Below are positions 28,076 through 35,789 of a DNA stretch of 42,862 bases, piece after piece. The notes below the pieces were generated by a model, which saw only the letters and a list, made by a program, of their open reading frames with translations, was not told the origin of the DNA and searched no databases. The stretch's first letter is position 1. Every line of letters starts with the position of its first letter. This stretch comes from Saprospiraceae bacterium (lineage in GTDB: Bacteria > Bacteroidota > Bacteroidia > Chitinophagales > Saprospiraceae), in the NCBI GenBank assembly GCA_027488135.1, contig JAIYCH010000107.1:1-42862 (forward strand). The letters are read 5' to 3'. Made by a program: the position numbers and the translations under genes.

Positions 28076-29608
28076 TCAATCTAAAATGTCTTTCATTGAG
28101 CATCCGATAATCCTGCTTTCCAGCCAGATCGGGAAATTCAGATAGGCCACACTCCTCAATTCTTTAATATCTTTTTCAAAGGTATTCATCTCCTTTTTCA
28201 TCTTTATAAGAAGACCTAACTTCTCGCTTAATGGACTGTTAATAAGTGTTTTAACATATTTTAACATTAAACGTTGGATAGGCGTTATCTCATTAGAAGA
28301 GGCAAAGGTCCTTTGAATAGATAGCAAGAGTGAACTCGAAAAGTCATAATTTCCAAGTTCATAATGGCAAAGTAAGTGTAAAAATCGAGCATTGAAGTGT
28401 AAGTCTGTTCTTAAAAATTTATGCTGCTGATGAATTATTAGGTTTAATTCGTCTAAGGTTTTTGAATGATCCCCACAAACAAAATGGATATATGCCGCTT
28501 TGTAATGAAATAATAAGACTCGGTGAGTATCCATATAAGATGAAAATCTGGTCAAATCTTCTTTCTTAATCATTAACCATTTTTTGGCATCTTCATATTT
28601 TTTATTTAAAAAACACAGATTTAAAGCGGCGAGATAACTGTATTGAAATGCTAGTAAATTGGACGAAAAGGTAAAATTTATTTCATTCGCTTCAATAAAT
28701 TGATCTAATTCGTTTCGGTAAATGGTGTATTCATCTAAATCTTTTTGTAAAAATAAAAAGGTGAGCAGGTAGTAAAGTCCTCTTAAATATAAATCGGGAT
28801 CCTGTCTTTGAATATTAGGATTTGCCTGGAATAAATTGACCCAAAGTCTGGTTTGATTGATTGCTGAGGGGAGATCCAGCAATATATAATGGTACCAGGC
28901 AAAGGCCTGGTATAGATTTATTTTTTCAAAGAAGGTGAGTTGCCAGGCATTCATTTCTTTGGGAAGTTGTTCATAAAAATAGGTTGTCACTTCCGTTTGT
29001 GTTTCTTCATTGATGGCATGTCCTTTTTCTATGTACCACCCGTGAATCTGAATGGTTAGATTAGAAAGTCTGCTGGTAGAGTAGGTGATAGAACTTCTTC
29101 TGGCTGTTTCTTCCAAAAGGGTTTCCATTTTATTTAAAACTTGCCTACTACGGGTAATGTGCCTGGTTTCAATAAGTTTTTGAAATTCCAGTATCTCTAA
29201 ATGCAATACATCCTGATGATTGGCAACGGCCGTACTTTTTATTTTTTCGAGCAAATGTAAACTCTGCATGTACATGCCGCGAGCATACAAAATTCGGGCA
29301 AAATCGAGCTGTTCCCTTATTTGTAAATCTATATGCTTACCTGTATGTATAAGCCTCAGACTGATTAATATTTGGGTGAAAAGATGCCTTTTTACATTAG
29401 CAAATTGGGTCATGTTCTCAATGGGAAGTTTCTTTTTAATTTCATCCTCGTCATACTTCTTTTGCTTTTCCATCATTTGAAATAAAGCGAGAAACTTTGT
29501 TTCAGGTCCCTGGCTTAATCTACCCACATAAATGGTGAAATTTCGCTTTTCTGCTTTATTTAATGATTTTATTAAGGTAAATAGAGGGTCAGATAATTGA
29601 TTGGACAT
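28076..29608 (-). CDS. Helical protein of unknown function (510 aa)
   Basis: No signal peptide or membrane segment is seen, so it is probably cytoplasmic. The 510-aa sequence is almost wholly alpha-helical with repeated pairs of amphipathic helices (EQLDFARILYARGMYMQSLH, YSYLAALNLCFLNKKYEDAK, FLHLLCHYELGNYDFSSSLL), suggesting a degenerate TPR-like solenoid. The N-terminus SDPLFTLIKSLNKAEKRNF is a distinctive basic helix. I do not recognise a named family. It lies 38 bases upstream of the HhH/barrel gene and reads the same way, so they may form an operon. Its start region overlaps AT-rich inverted repeats (29609-29646). Confidence 0.75.
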   Translation of the reverse strand: MSNQLSDPLFTLIKSLNKAEKRNFTIYVGRLSQGPETKFLALFQMMEKQKKYDEDEIKKKLPIENMTQFANVKRHLFTQILISLRLIHTGKHIDLQIREQLDFARILYARGMYMQSLHLLEKIKSTAVANHQDVLHLEILEFQKLIETRHITRSRQVLNKMETLLEETARRSSITYSTSRLSNLTIQIHGWYIEKGHAINEETQTEVTTYFYEQLPKEMNAWQLTFFEKINLYQAFAWYHYILLDLPSAINQTRLWVNLFQANPNIQRQDPDLYLRGLYYLLTFLFLQKDLDEYTIYRNELDQFIEANEINFTFSSNLLAFQYSYLAALNLCFLNKKYEDAKKWLMIKKEDLTRFSSYMDTHRVLLFHYKAAYIHFVCGDHSKTLDELNLIIHQQHKFLRTDLHFNARFLHLLCHYELGNYDFSSSLLLSIQRTFASSNEITPIQRLMLKYVKTLINSPLSEKLGLLIKMKKEMNTFEKDIKELRSVAYLNFPIWLESRIIGCSMKDILD

Positions 29609-29646
29609 AATATTTTAATTGTAATAAAATATTGATTTACAATATT
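29609..29646. promoter_or_regulatory. Overlapping inverted repeats upstream of the 510-aa gene
   Basis: AATATTTTA (29609-29617) is mirrored by TAAAATATT (29625-29633) across seven bases. AATATTG (29628-29634) is mirrored by CAATATT (29640-29646) across five. The block begins directly at the start codon of the 510-aa gene, in the 230-base divergent gap before the P-II gene, so it could be an operator. Confidence 0.4.
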
Positions 29647-29705
29647 ATATGGTAAAATAGATGGTTTGAATATAACAAATATAACAGAACATTGAATAGG
29701 GTGTA

Positions 29706-29741
29706 TTTTATTACAAACTTAAATTTACCATCGTAATAAAA
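29706..29741. promoter_or_regulatory. Inverted repeat TTTTATTAC/GTAATAAAA upstream of the P-II gene
   Basis: Perfect 9-bp arms (29706-29714 and 29733-29741) are separated by 18 bases. The same 9-mer, GTAATAAAA, occurs again at 29621-29629, making three copies in the 230-base divergent gap. A near copy overlaps the P-II start codon. The spacing of about 27 bases between arm centres would place them on nearly the same helix face. Confidence 0.4.
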
Positions 29742-29838
29742 AAACATCCATTTTTATTTTGAAAGATAATAAAGTCGGCAATTATTTTTTTCAGAAAATG
29801 GGGTTTCATAATTATTCATTAGATTAAACTGTTTTATT

Positions 29839-30177
29839 ATGAAAAAAATTGAAGCTATAATTCGCCTTTCGAGGTTTGACAAAATCAGAGATGCACTGGC
29901 TCTCATCGGCATCAATTTTTTTACGTTACAGGACGTAAAAGGATTTGGACTTCAGAAAGGTGAGAAAATGGTTTATAGGGGTAGTGTTTATGATGCTGAT
30001 TATATTGCACGTTTACAAATTGATATTTTAACTACCGATGATATGGTCGATGCTGTTGTCGATGCCATCATTTCCTCTGGTAAAACGGGTGAAGTTGGTG
30101 ACGGTAAAATCATTGTTTATGATGTACAGGAGGTAGTTAGAATACGTACCGGTGAGAAAGGGTCGGAGGCTGTATAG
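29839..30177 (+). CDS. P-II nitrogen regulatory protein
   Basis: This 112-aa protein belongs to the GlnB/GlnK family, which senses 2-oxoglutarate and ATP/ADP. MKKIEAIIRLSRFDKIRDAL is the usual start. Gln39 in GLQKG is the residue that helps bind 2-oxoglutarate, and Tyr46 and Tyr51 are present in the T-loop (YRGSVYDADY). Tyr51 is the uridylylation position, but whether it is modified here is unknown. GKTGEVGDGKIIVYDV and VRIRTGEKG complete the signature. It lies 47 bases before amtB, the standard pairing in which a GlnK-type protein plugs the ammonium channel; a glnK label is likely but not certain. Confidence 0.95.
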   Translation: MKKIEAIIRLSRFDKIRDALALIGINFFTLQDVKGFGLQKGEKMVYRGSVYDADYIARLQIDILTTDDMVDAVVDAIISSGKTGEVGDGKIIVYDVQEVVRIRTGEKGSEAV

Positions 30178-30198
30178 TCGAACCCGTTTAACAATTAA

Positions 30199-30212
30199 TT
30201 TCCTTAATTAAG
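30199..30212. repeat. 14-bp motif TTTCCTTAATTAAG, copy 1
   Basis: This motif has a 10-bp palindromic core (CTTAATTAAG) and lies 13 bases before the amtB start codon. An identical 14-mer is at 31530-31543, in the gap after amtB. Its role is unknown. Confidence 0.5.
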
Positions 30213-30224
30213 TCAAGTAATATT

Positions 30225-31469
30225 ATGAATGAAGCAATTTTCACAACCAATAATTTATGGATGATGATCTCAACCATTTTGGTTTTTTCCATGCACTTAG
30301 GTTTTGCTACGTTAGAAGCTGGACTCGTGCAAAAGAAAAATGTGGTTAACATCTTATTTAAAAATACCATGATTGTATGTATTGGTTTATTAACCTATAC
30401 TTTAATCGGTTTCAATCTTATGTATCCGGGAGCTGATTATGCCGGTGGATTTTTTGGATTTAGCGGTTTTGGTCTTTCTGTGCCAGAAGGGAATCCAATA
30501 GATTATGCTGGTGGCAATTATACTTATTGGACAGATTTTATTTTTCAGGGAATGTTTGCCGCTACTTGTGCAACCATAGTTTCCGGTGCTGTAGCTGAAA
30601 GAATTAAATTAATGCCATTTTTGATTTTCTCCGTTGTTTTCGTCGCGTTTTGTTACCCAATTACTGGATTTTGGCAGTGGGGTGGTGGCTGGTTAAAGGA
30701 AGCAGGATTTTATGACTTTGCAGGTTCAACTTTGGTACACGCAGCAGGTGGTTTCGCAGCATTGGCAGCGGTCATTGTTTTAGGTCCGAGAAGAGGTAAA
30801 TATACATCACATGGTATTAAACCAATTCCTGGACATAGTATGCCTTTGGCTACCATTGGTGTATTTTTGTTATGGTTCGGTTGGTTTGGTTTCAATGGTG
30901 GTTCTGTTCTTTCTGCTAATCCTATGGCTGTTTCCTTAGTTTTTGTAACTACTAGTTTAGCTGCAGCGGCAGGTGCAGTAACAGCGCTTTTTACTTCCTA
31001 TTATTTATTCAAATCTTATGATTTATCGATGGTTTTGAATGGTATATTGGGTGGTCTCGTAGCCATTACAGCAGGAGCAGATCAAATGTCTCCAACGGAT
31101 GCCATTGCTATCGGAGGTATTGCTGGAATTATTATTCCTTTTTCAGTGGTATTTTTCGATAAAATCAAAATCGATGATCCGGTGGGTGCCACTTCTGTTC
31201 ACATGGTGTGTGGTTTTTGGGGTACTTTAGCAGTGGGTATATTTGGTGTAAAAGGTGGTTTGGGTCAACTGGGTATTCAATTTATGGGTGTTGCAACAGT
31301 GGGTGTATTTTCCTTTGTGGCTGCCTTTATCATTATGTATGTACTTAAATTAACTACAGGTATCAGAGTGTCCGAAGAAGAAGAAATTAAAGGTCTGGAC
31401 GTTTGTGAGCACGAAATGTCTGCTTATGCAGATTCTCCTGCAGAACAAATGGCTGGTTTTAAAATGTAA
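30225..31469 (+). CDS. amtB: Ammonium transporter
   Basis: This 414-aa channel has about 11 membrane helices. Conserved marks are FQGMFAATCATIVSGAVAER (Phe gate, near residue 105-125), FWQWGGGWL, STLVHAAGG (first pore histidine, near 175), WFGWFGFNGGS, and SVHMVCGFWGT (second pore histidine, near 325). The N-terminus begins close to the first helix without an obvious signal peptide. It takes up ammonium across the inner membrane and is controlled by the P-II protein encoded 47 bases upstream. A terminator-like hairpin follows 10 bases after the stop. Confidence 0.96.
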   Translation: MNEAIFTTNNLWMMISTILVFSMHLGFATLEAGLVQKKNVVNILFKNTMIVCIGLLTYTLIGFNLMYPGADYAGGFFGFSGFGLSVPEGNPIDYAGGNYTYWTDFIFQGMFAATCATIVSGAVAERIKLMPFLIFSVVFVAFCYPITGFWQWGGGWLKEAGFYDFAGSTLVHAAGGFAALAAVIVLGPRRGKYTSHGIKPIPGHSMPLATIGVFLLWFGWFGFNGGSVLSANPMAVSLVFVTTSLAAAAGAVTALFTSYYLFKSYDLSMVLNGILGGLVAITAGADQMSPTDAIAIGGIAGIIIPFSVVFFDKIKIDDPVGATSVHMVCGFWGTLAVGIFGVKGGLGQLGIQFMGVATVGVFSFVAAFIIMYVLKLTTGIRVSEEEEIKGLDVCEHEMSAYADSPAEQMAGFKM

Positions 31470-31479
31470 ACTAAATAAA

Positions 31480-31505
31480 GACACCTGGTCGGCAAACCAG
31501 GTGTC
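31480..31505 (+). terminator. Hairpin after amtB
   Basis: GACACCTGGT (31480-31489) pairs perfectly with ACCAGGTGTC (31496-31505) around a six-base loop. There is no T-run after it (the following bases are GAAAACAG), so it may act as an mRNA 3'-end stabiliser or a partial terminator rather than a classical one. Confidence 0.6.
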
Positions 31506-31518
31506 GAAAACAGAAAAA

Positions 31519-31613
31519 CGGCTTCCCATTTTCCTTAATTAAGCAAAGCAAATATACATAGATTCCTTTTATTATTCATAAGTGGAATTTAATGTATGGA
31601 TTTAGGGAAGCCG
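31519..31613 (+). ncRNA. 95-base foldable element between amtB and the porin gene
   Basis: An outer helix pairs CGGCTTCCC (31519-31527) with GGGAAGCCG (31605-31613). Inside it, 31554-31566 pairs with 31584-31597 with only one G-T wobble and one bulge, closing a 17-base loop. The left internal loop contains the second copy of the TTTCCTTAATTAAG motif. It could be a 5' leader structure of the porin-glutamine synthetase transcript, a small RNA, or the trace of a short inverted-repeat element. It matches no riboswitch I know. Confidence 0.4.
31530..31543. repeat. 14-bp motif TTTCCTTAATTAAG, copy 2
   Basis: This is identical to 30199-30212, including the CTTAATTAAG palindrome, and is followed by similar bases (CAAAGCAA against TCAAGTAA). 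It lies in the internal loop of the 95-base element. Confidence 0.5.
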
Positions 31614-31660
31614 AGGTGTAAAATCAACTCTTTTTTAATCCATTATTTAAATTATTCACT

Positions 31661-32761
31661 ATGAGTAAGTTCAACTTATTTAGAGGTATCGCTATATGCC
31701 TATTATTTGCGGTTTTTTTTGTAAACAACACATTGGCACAGGGAACAGCAACGGCTGCTCCTGAAGAAGTGAAAGAAGAAGAAAAAGCTTCTGAAGCTCC
31801 ATTTGAAATATCGGGATTTATAGATGGTTATTATTTGGGAAGTTTCAAAAACACGCCTTTTCCTACTAGTTTTACCCCAGAAAATAAATCATTTTCTTTG
31901 GGTATGGCTAATATCATTCTTTCTAAAACTGGCAAGGTTGGCTTTGTTGCAGACCTTGCTGTTGGTCCAAGAGCTGAATTAGCCAATTTTTATACAGGAA
32001 CAGCTTTATCTTTTATAAAACAGTTATTTGTAACTTATTCTCCTTCTGAAAAATTATTGATTACCATGGGAAACTATAGTACGCATCATTGTTATGAGGT
32101 AATAGATTCAAAAACCAACTTTCATTATTCAACTTCTTACGTTTTTACTAATGGTCCATTTTTTCATACAGGTATTAAAGCAAATTATGCTATATCCGAC
32201 AAATTTGGCTTAATGTTAGGGGTTTTTAATGACACAGATACGAAGATAGATATTGTTTCTGGTAAACATATAGGGGCTCAACTTTCCTACATCACAGGAA
32301 AATTGTCTAGTTACTTAAATTTTACAACGGGAAAATCAGCTGATATTTTTGAAAAAAACCCTGAAGAATTTTCCACCCAAATTGATTTGTCAGCCTCATA
32401 TTCTTTATCTGAAAAAGTGGGTTTAGGTCTAAATATTTCACAAAAGTCGGTGGAAGTATCTGGCGGTGAAACGGCTAACTGGCAAGGATTAGTTTTATAC
32501 GGTAAGTATTTATTTAATGATTCTTTTACACTTGGCGTTAGAGGGGAGAGATTTATCGATAAATATGGTTTAATTACGGGTATTGAAAATAATGCAATTA
32601 ATGCATTCACTCTTTCAGGGAACATTCGAATTGGTAACCTTACATTAATTCCTGAATTTAGAATGGATTCTGGTTCTAAAGATAAGACATTTACAAGTTT
32701 AGATGCCTTAAACTATAAGTCTATTTCTGGTCTTCTTATGGCAGTTGTTTACAGTTTTTAA
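31661..32761 (+). CDS. Outer membrane porin-like beta-barrel protein (BBP2/OmpL-like)
   Basis: This 366-aa protein has a signal peptide (AICLLFAVFFVNNTLAQ) and a short acidic linker (EEVKEEEKASEAP). A beta-barrel then begins FEISGFIDGYYLGSFKNTPF, with SLGMANIILSKTGKVGFVAD and SPSEKLLITMGNYSTHHCYE, ending in LLMAVVYSF. The opening and the strand pattern match the outer-membrane BBP2-type porins of Bacteroidota. It lies between amtB and glutamine synthetase and 30 bases before the latter, so a role in passing ammonium or small nitrogen compounds across the outer membrane is inferred. Confidence 0.8.
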   Translation: MSKFNLFRGIAICLLFAVFFVNNTLAQGTATAAPEEVKEEEKASEAPFEISGFIDGYYLGSFKNTPFPTSFTPENKSFSLGMANIILSKTGKVGFVADLAVGPRAELANFYTGTALSFIKQLFVTYSPSEKLLITMGNYSTHHCYEVIDSKTNFHYSTSYVFTNGPFFHTGIKANYAISDKFGLMLGVFNDTDTKIDIVSGKHIGAQLSYITGKLSSYLNFTTGKSADIFEKNPEEFSTQIDLSASYSLSEKVGLGLNISQKSVEVSGGETANWQGLVLYGKYLFNDSFTLGVRGERFIDKYGLITGIENNAINAFTLSGNIRIGNLTLIPEFRMDSGSKDKTFTSLDALNYKSISGLLMAVVYSF

Positions 32762-32791
32762 TTTGGAATTATTTCATTAAAATCTATAGAA

Positions 32792-33802
32792 ATGACAAAG
32801 TCAAAATTAGAGTACATTTGGTTAGATGGGTACAAGCCCATGCAAAGTCTTCGCAGTAAGACGAAAATCGTGGATAATTTTTCAGGTAATCTTGAAGATT
32901 GTCCTATGTGGTCCTTCGATGGAAGTTCTACTGAACAAGCCCCTGGAAATTCATCAGATTGCTTGTTAAAGCCTGTGGCAGTATATCCTGATCCTGCCAG
33001 ACATAACGCATTTTTGGTTATGACGGAAGTGCTAACAGCAGACGGTAAGGCGCATCCATCAAATGGTCGTGCTTTAATAAATGATGATGATAATGATTTT
33101 TGGTTTGGATTTGAACAAGAGTATTTCCTATACGACCCGGAAACTAATATGCCTCTTGGCTTCCCGGCAAATGGATATCCTGCTCCTCAAGGTCCTTACT
33201 ATTGTTCTGTTGGAGCGAAAAATGCTTTCGGAAGAGAAATAGTGGAAGAACACCTGGATATTTGCTTAGACGCAGGCCTCAATGTCGAGGGTATTAACGC
33301 TGAGGTCGCTGCAGGACAGTGGGAATTTCAGATTTTTGCTAAAGGAGCAAAAGAGGCAGGTGACCAAATATGGGTAGCTCGTTATCTATTGGAAAGAACT
33401 GCGGAAGCTCACGGCGTTACCATCAATTGGCATTGTAAGCCTTTGGGTGACACCGATTGGAATGGCTCTGGTATGCACGCGAATTTTTCAAATACTACGC
33501 TTCGTACCTGTGGGGATGAAAAAACCTATATTAAAATAATGGAGGCTTTCGGTGCAAATGTTAAAGAACATATCGATGTTTACGGTCCAGATAATCACCT
33601 TAGATTAACTGGTAAGCATGAAACTGCTTCTATAAACGATTTTAGCTACGGTGTTTCTGACAGAGGTGCTTCTATAAGGATTCCTGTAGTTACTGTAGAA
33701 AAAGGCTGGAAGGGCTATCTAGAAGATCGTCGTCCAAATTCTGCAGCGGATCCCTATAAAGTGGCTGCCGTAATTATTAAGACCGTCAAATCTGCTCAAT
33801 AG
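32792..33802 (+). CDS. Glutamine synthetase, class II (eukaryote-type)
   Basis: This 336-aa enzyme is far shorter than bacterial GSI (about 470) or GSIII (about 730). It carries the GSII beta-Grasp block WSFDGSSTEQAPGNSSDCLL (residues about 41-60). Metal and substrate motifs follow: WFGFEQEYFLYD, GINAEVAAGQWEFQI, NWHCKPLGDTDWNGSGMHAN, and RLTGKHETASINDFSYG; the C-terminal GYLEDRRPNSAADPY is typical. It makes glutamine from glutamate and ammonium. Cotranscription with the porin and closeness to P-II and amtB put it in ammonium assimilation. It lacks the adenylylation tyrosine region of GSI. The 3' end of this gene and its terminator are duplicated at 40757-40832. Confidence 0.96.
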   Translation: MTKSKLEYIWLDGYKPMQSLRSKTKIVDNFSGNLEDCPMWSFDGSSTEQAPGNSSDCLLKPVAVYPDPARHNAFLVMTEVLTADGKAHPSNGRALINDDDNDFWFGFEQEYFLYDPETNMPLGFPANGYPAPQGPYYCSVGAKNAFGREIVEEHLDICLDAGLNVEGINAEVAAGQWEFQIFAKGAKEAGDQIWVARYLLERTAEAHGVTINWHCKPLGDTDWNGSGMHANFSNTTLRTCGDEKTYIKIMEAFGANVKEHIDVYGPDNHLRLTGKHETASINDFSYGVSDRGASIRIPVVTVEKGWKGYLEDRRPNSAADPYKVAAVIIKTVKSAQ

Positions 33803-33859
33803 TTTTGACCTGTTTATATTACCAGAAAGCCCGCTCATTTTTTGATGCGGGCTTTTTTT
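33784..33859 (+). repeat. 76-bp direct repeat, left copy (glutamine synthetase 3' end)
   Basis: The repeat covers the last six codons of the glutamine synthetase gene, its stop and its terminator. It aligns without gaps to 40757-40832 with 71 of 76 bases identical by hand count. The differences fall at 33796, 33798, 33801, 33819 and 33824; the final 34 bases are identical. Confidence 0.9.
33826..33859 (+). terminator. Intrinsic terminator of the glutamine synthetase operon
   Basis: AAAGCCCGC pairs with GCGGGCTTT around a 12-base T-rich loop and runs into seven T residues. The same 34 bases recur at 40799-40832. Confidence 0.93.
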
Positions 33860-33938
33860 GCATCCCTAAAAAATTATTTGGATAAAAACAACTTTAATTA
33901 AATAAACATCATATATTCGCGGTTTATAAATAAAAAGG

Positions 33939-34295
33939 ATGAAATTTTTCTTTTGTTTAATTTTTGGGATGTTTTCAATATTCTCTAATAGAAGTGAGAA
34001 TGTTGAGAGCATTTATAAATTAATCAAAAATAATGTTAATCCTTTATCCATAAAAAGGAATGATGCAACATTAGTTTTTGCTATTAAATCAGAAATTACT
34101 TTATCTAGCATTTCTACAAAAACAGTTCGCAGATGTAATTCCTTTGTCAAAAATAAATTATTTTTCACTGTTGATTTTCTTTACAACAGGTACATTAATT
34201 TTCATAACAATATAAATTTAAATTTAAATTTAAATATTATTTTTTTAAAACATGTTATTGGAATACCAATATTCCTCTGTAAACTAACTATTTGA
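33939..34295 (+). CDS. Doubtful small exported protein in AT-rich leader (118 aa)
   Basis: An open frame of 118 codons starts 11 bases after an AAAAAGG ribosome-site-like run. Its first 16 residues (MKFFFCLIFGMFSIFS) could be a signal peptide. The remainder is basic, with two cysteines, and ends in low-complexity sequence encoded by an AAATTT repeat (34213-34236). I recognise no family. The AT content alone lengthens chance frames here, so it may be a real efflux-associated peptide, a decayed gene or noise. Confidence 0.3.
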   Translation: MKFFFCLIFGMFSIFSNRSENVESIYKLIKNNVNPLSIKRNDATLVFAIKSEITLSSISTKTVRRCNSFVKNKLFFTVDFLYNRYINFHNNINLNLNLNIIFLKHVIGIPIFLCKLTI

Positions 34296-34486
34296 TCTCT
34301 ACTATTTAAAATTTTTCCACAGAATCTATTAATGTATCTTTTTGAATTTGAAAACTAATTGTTTTTATTTCAAATGTATTTTTTAATATTTATCAATATT
34401 AATCTAATACCTGTATTTGAATTAAAAATATTTAAATAGTTCAACATTCATATTAATGCATTTAAAAATTTTCAAATAGTATTGAA
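34296..34486. promoter_or_regulatory. AT-rich upstream region of the efflux operon
   Basis: These 191 bases before the outer membrane factor gene are overwhelmingly A and T. They must carry the operon promoter unless it lies farther upstream. An 8-bp perfect inverted repeat with a four-base spacer (TTAATATT, TATC, AATATTAA) sits at 34383-34402, a plausible operator for a metal-responsive regulator. No such regulator gene is in the window. I could not fix the -33/-7 elements. Confidence 0.4.
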
Positions 34487-35785
34487 ATGTATAACCTACT
34501 TTTTTTAAATAATTACTTTTCATTTTTAAAGGTAATCACTAATAAATACCTCTTTGTTTTATTAGTAGTTTATTTTCCCCTCCATGTATTTTCTCAAATT
34601 CAGGATTCATTGAACTTATCTTTGGATGAGTGTAAAGCTATTTTGATAAAAGAAAATCTAAGCGTTATTGCCTCACATTATGATGTAGATATCGCTGAAG
34701 CACAGGTAATTCAATCTCGTGCGTGGAATAATCCGGTTTTTAACTGGAACCAAGATATGTATAGCGTTGAAAAAAACCAGTATTTTAATTTTGGTAATCA
34801 GTTTTTAGTTCAAATTGATATAGTTTTTTCTATTGCCGGTAAATACACCAACACGGTTCGGTTAGCAAAAGTAAAACAAGAGGGAAGTAAGTTAATGGTT
34901 AAAGATATTTTGAGATCTTTAATGATGGAACTCAACGAGAGTTACAATCTATTGAATAGTCTTCAAAATAAAGCATTAATTTATAAAGATGTGTCAGATC
35001 GTTATGATGAAGTAATTTCTGCAGGGGAAAGGCAACTTCAGGTTGGTGGTATTTCTGCTAATGAATTAATCAGATTAAGATCTGAAAGAATTGCATTACA
35101 AACAGAAGCCGTTCAAAACTCAAAAGATTTATATGAGGCAATGGCTAATTTGAGGGTTCTTTTAAATTTGAGACCAACAGTATATATTCAAACCCTGAAG
35201 TATATTCCTACCTCCAGTGATCCAGTTCTTAGTGATTTGTTTTTATTAGGCGAGGAACATCGTGCTGATTATCTGCTTTCCCGGTTGAATATTAAATATC
35301 AGGAGACGAATTTAAAACTTCAAAAATCATTGGCTGTCCCAGATATAAACTTTGGCTACCAGCCTAAAGATAGAGGAAGTAATTATGTTCGTCCTTATTC
35401 TGGTATTGAAATTGGATTTGAAGTGCCCCTTTTTAACCGAAATATTGGCAATATTAAAGCTTCTCAATTTGAGATAAAAAAAGCAGAAGTTGAAAGTGTA
35501 CAAAAACAAAATTCATTGCAAAATGAAATTACACAATCTTATTTAACCATGCTTGAAGCAAAAAAGTGTTTGAAAAATTATACAAACATACTTTTGGATC
35601 AAATTGAATTATTGAATAAAGATTCTGAAATTAATTACTTAAAAAGGAATATTAATATGCTCGAGTATATCGATTTAAAACGTATTTATATTCAAAACCG
35701 TATGCAGTTCTTAGAATTAGATTTTCAGTATTTACGTGCTGTTAACCATTTAAATTTTTCAGTTGGTCTTGATGTAATAAAATAA
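34487..35785 (+). CDS. Outer membrane factor of a metal-efflux system (TolC/CzcC-like)
   Basis: This 432-aa protein has an N-terminal hydrophobic signal region ending LHVFSQ. Two outer-membrane-efflux repeats follow. The first opens with LSLDECKAILIKENLSVIAS and has the FNWNQDMYSVEKNQYFNFGN strand region. The second has the DYLLSRLNIKYQETNLKLQK coiled helix and GIEIGFEVPLFNRNIGNIKA. Such proteins form a trimeric outer membrane and periplasmic tunnel. It is the first gene of the operon with the fusion protein and CzcA-like pump, and four bases before the next gene. The 5' start is the first ATG; the signal peptide has a rather long leading segment. Confidence 0.9.
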   Translation: MYNLLFLNNYFSFLKVITNKYLFVLLVVYFPLHVFSQIQDSLNLSLDECKAILIKENLSVIASHYDVDIAEAQVIQSRAWNNPVFNWNQDMYSVEKNQYFNFGNQFLVQIDIVFSIAGKYTNTVRLAKVKQEGSKLMVKDILRSLMMELNESYNLLNSLQNKALIYKDVSDRYDEVISAGERQLQVGGISANELIRLRSERIALQTEAVQNSKDLYEAMANLRVLLNLRPTVYIQTLKYIPTSSDPVLSDLFLLGEEHRADYLLSRLNIKYQETNLKLQKSLAVPDINFGYQPKDRGSNYVRPYSGIEIGFEVPLFNRNIGNIKASQFEIKKAEVESVQKQNSLQNEITQSYLTMLEAKKCLKNYTNILLDQIELLNKDSEINYLKRNINMLEYIDLKRIYIQNRMQFLELDFQYLRAVNHLNFSVGLDVIK

Positions 35786-35789
35786 AGTC

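Noticed and set aside
34213-34236. AAATTT tandem repeat as a functional repeat array
   Set aside because: Three to four units in very AT-rich DNA are within what simple slippage gives; no further structure is seen.
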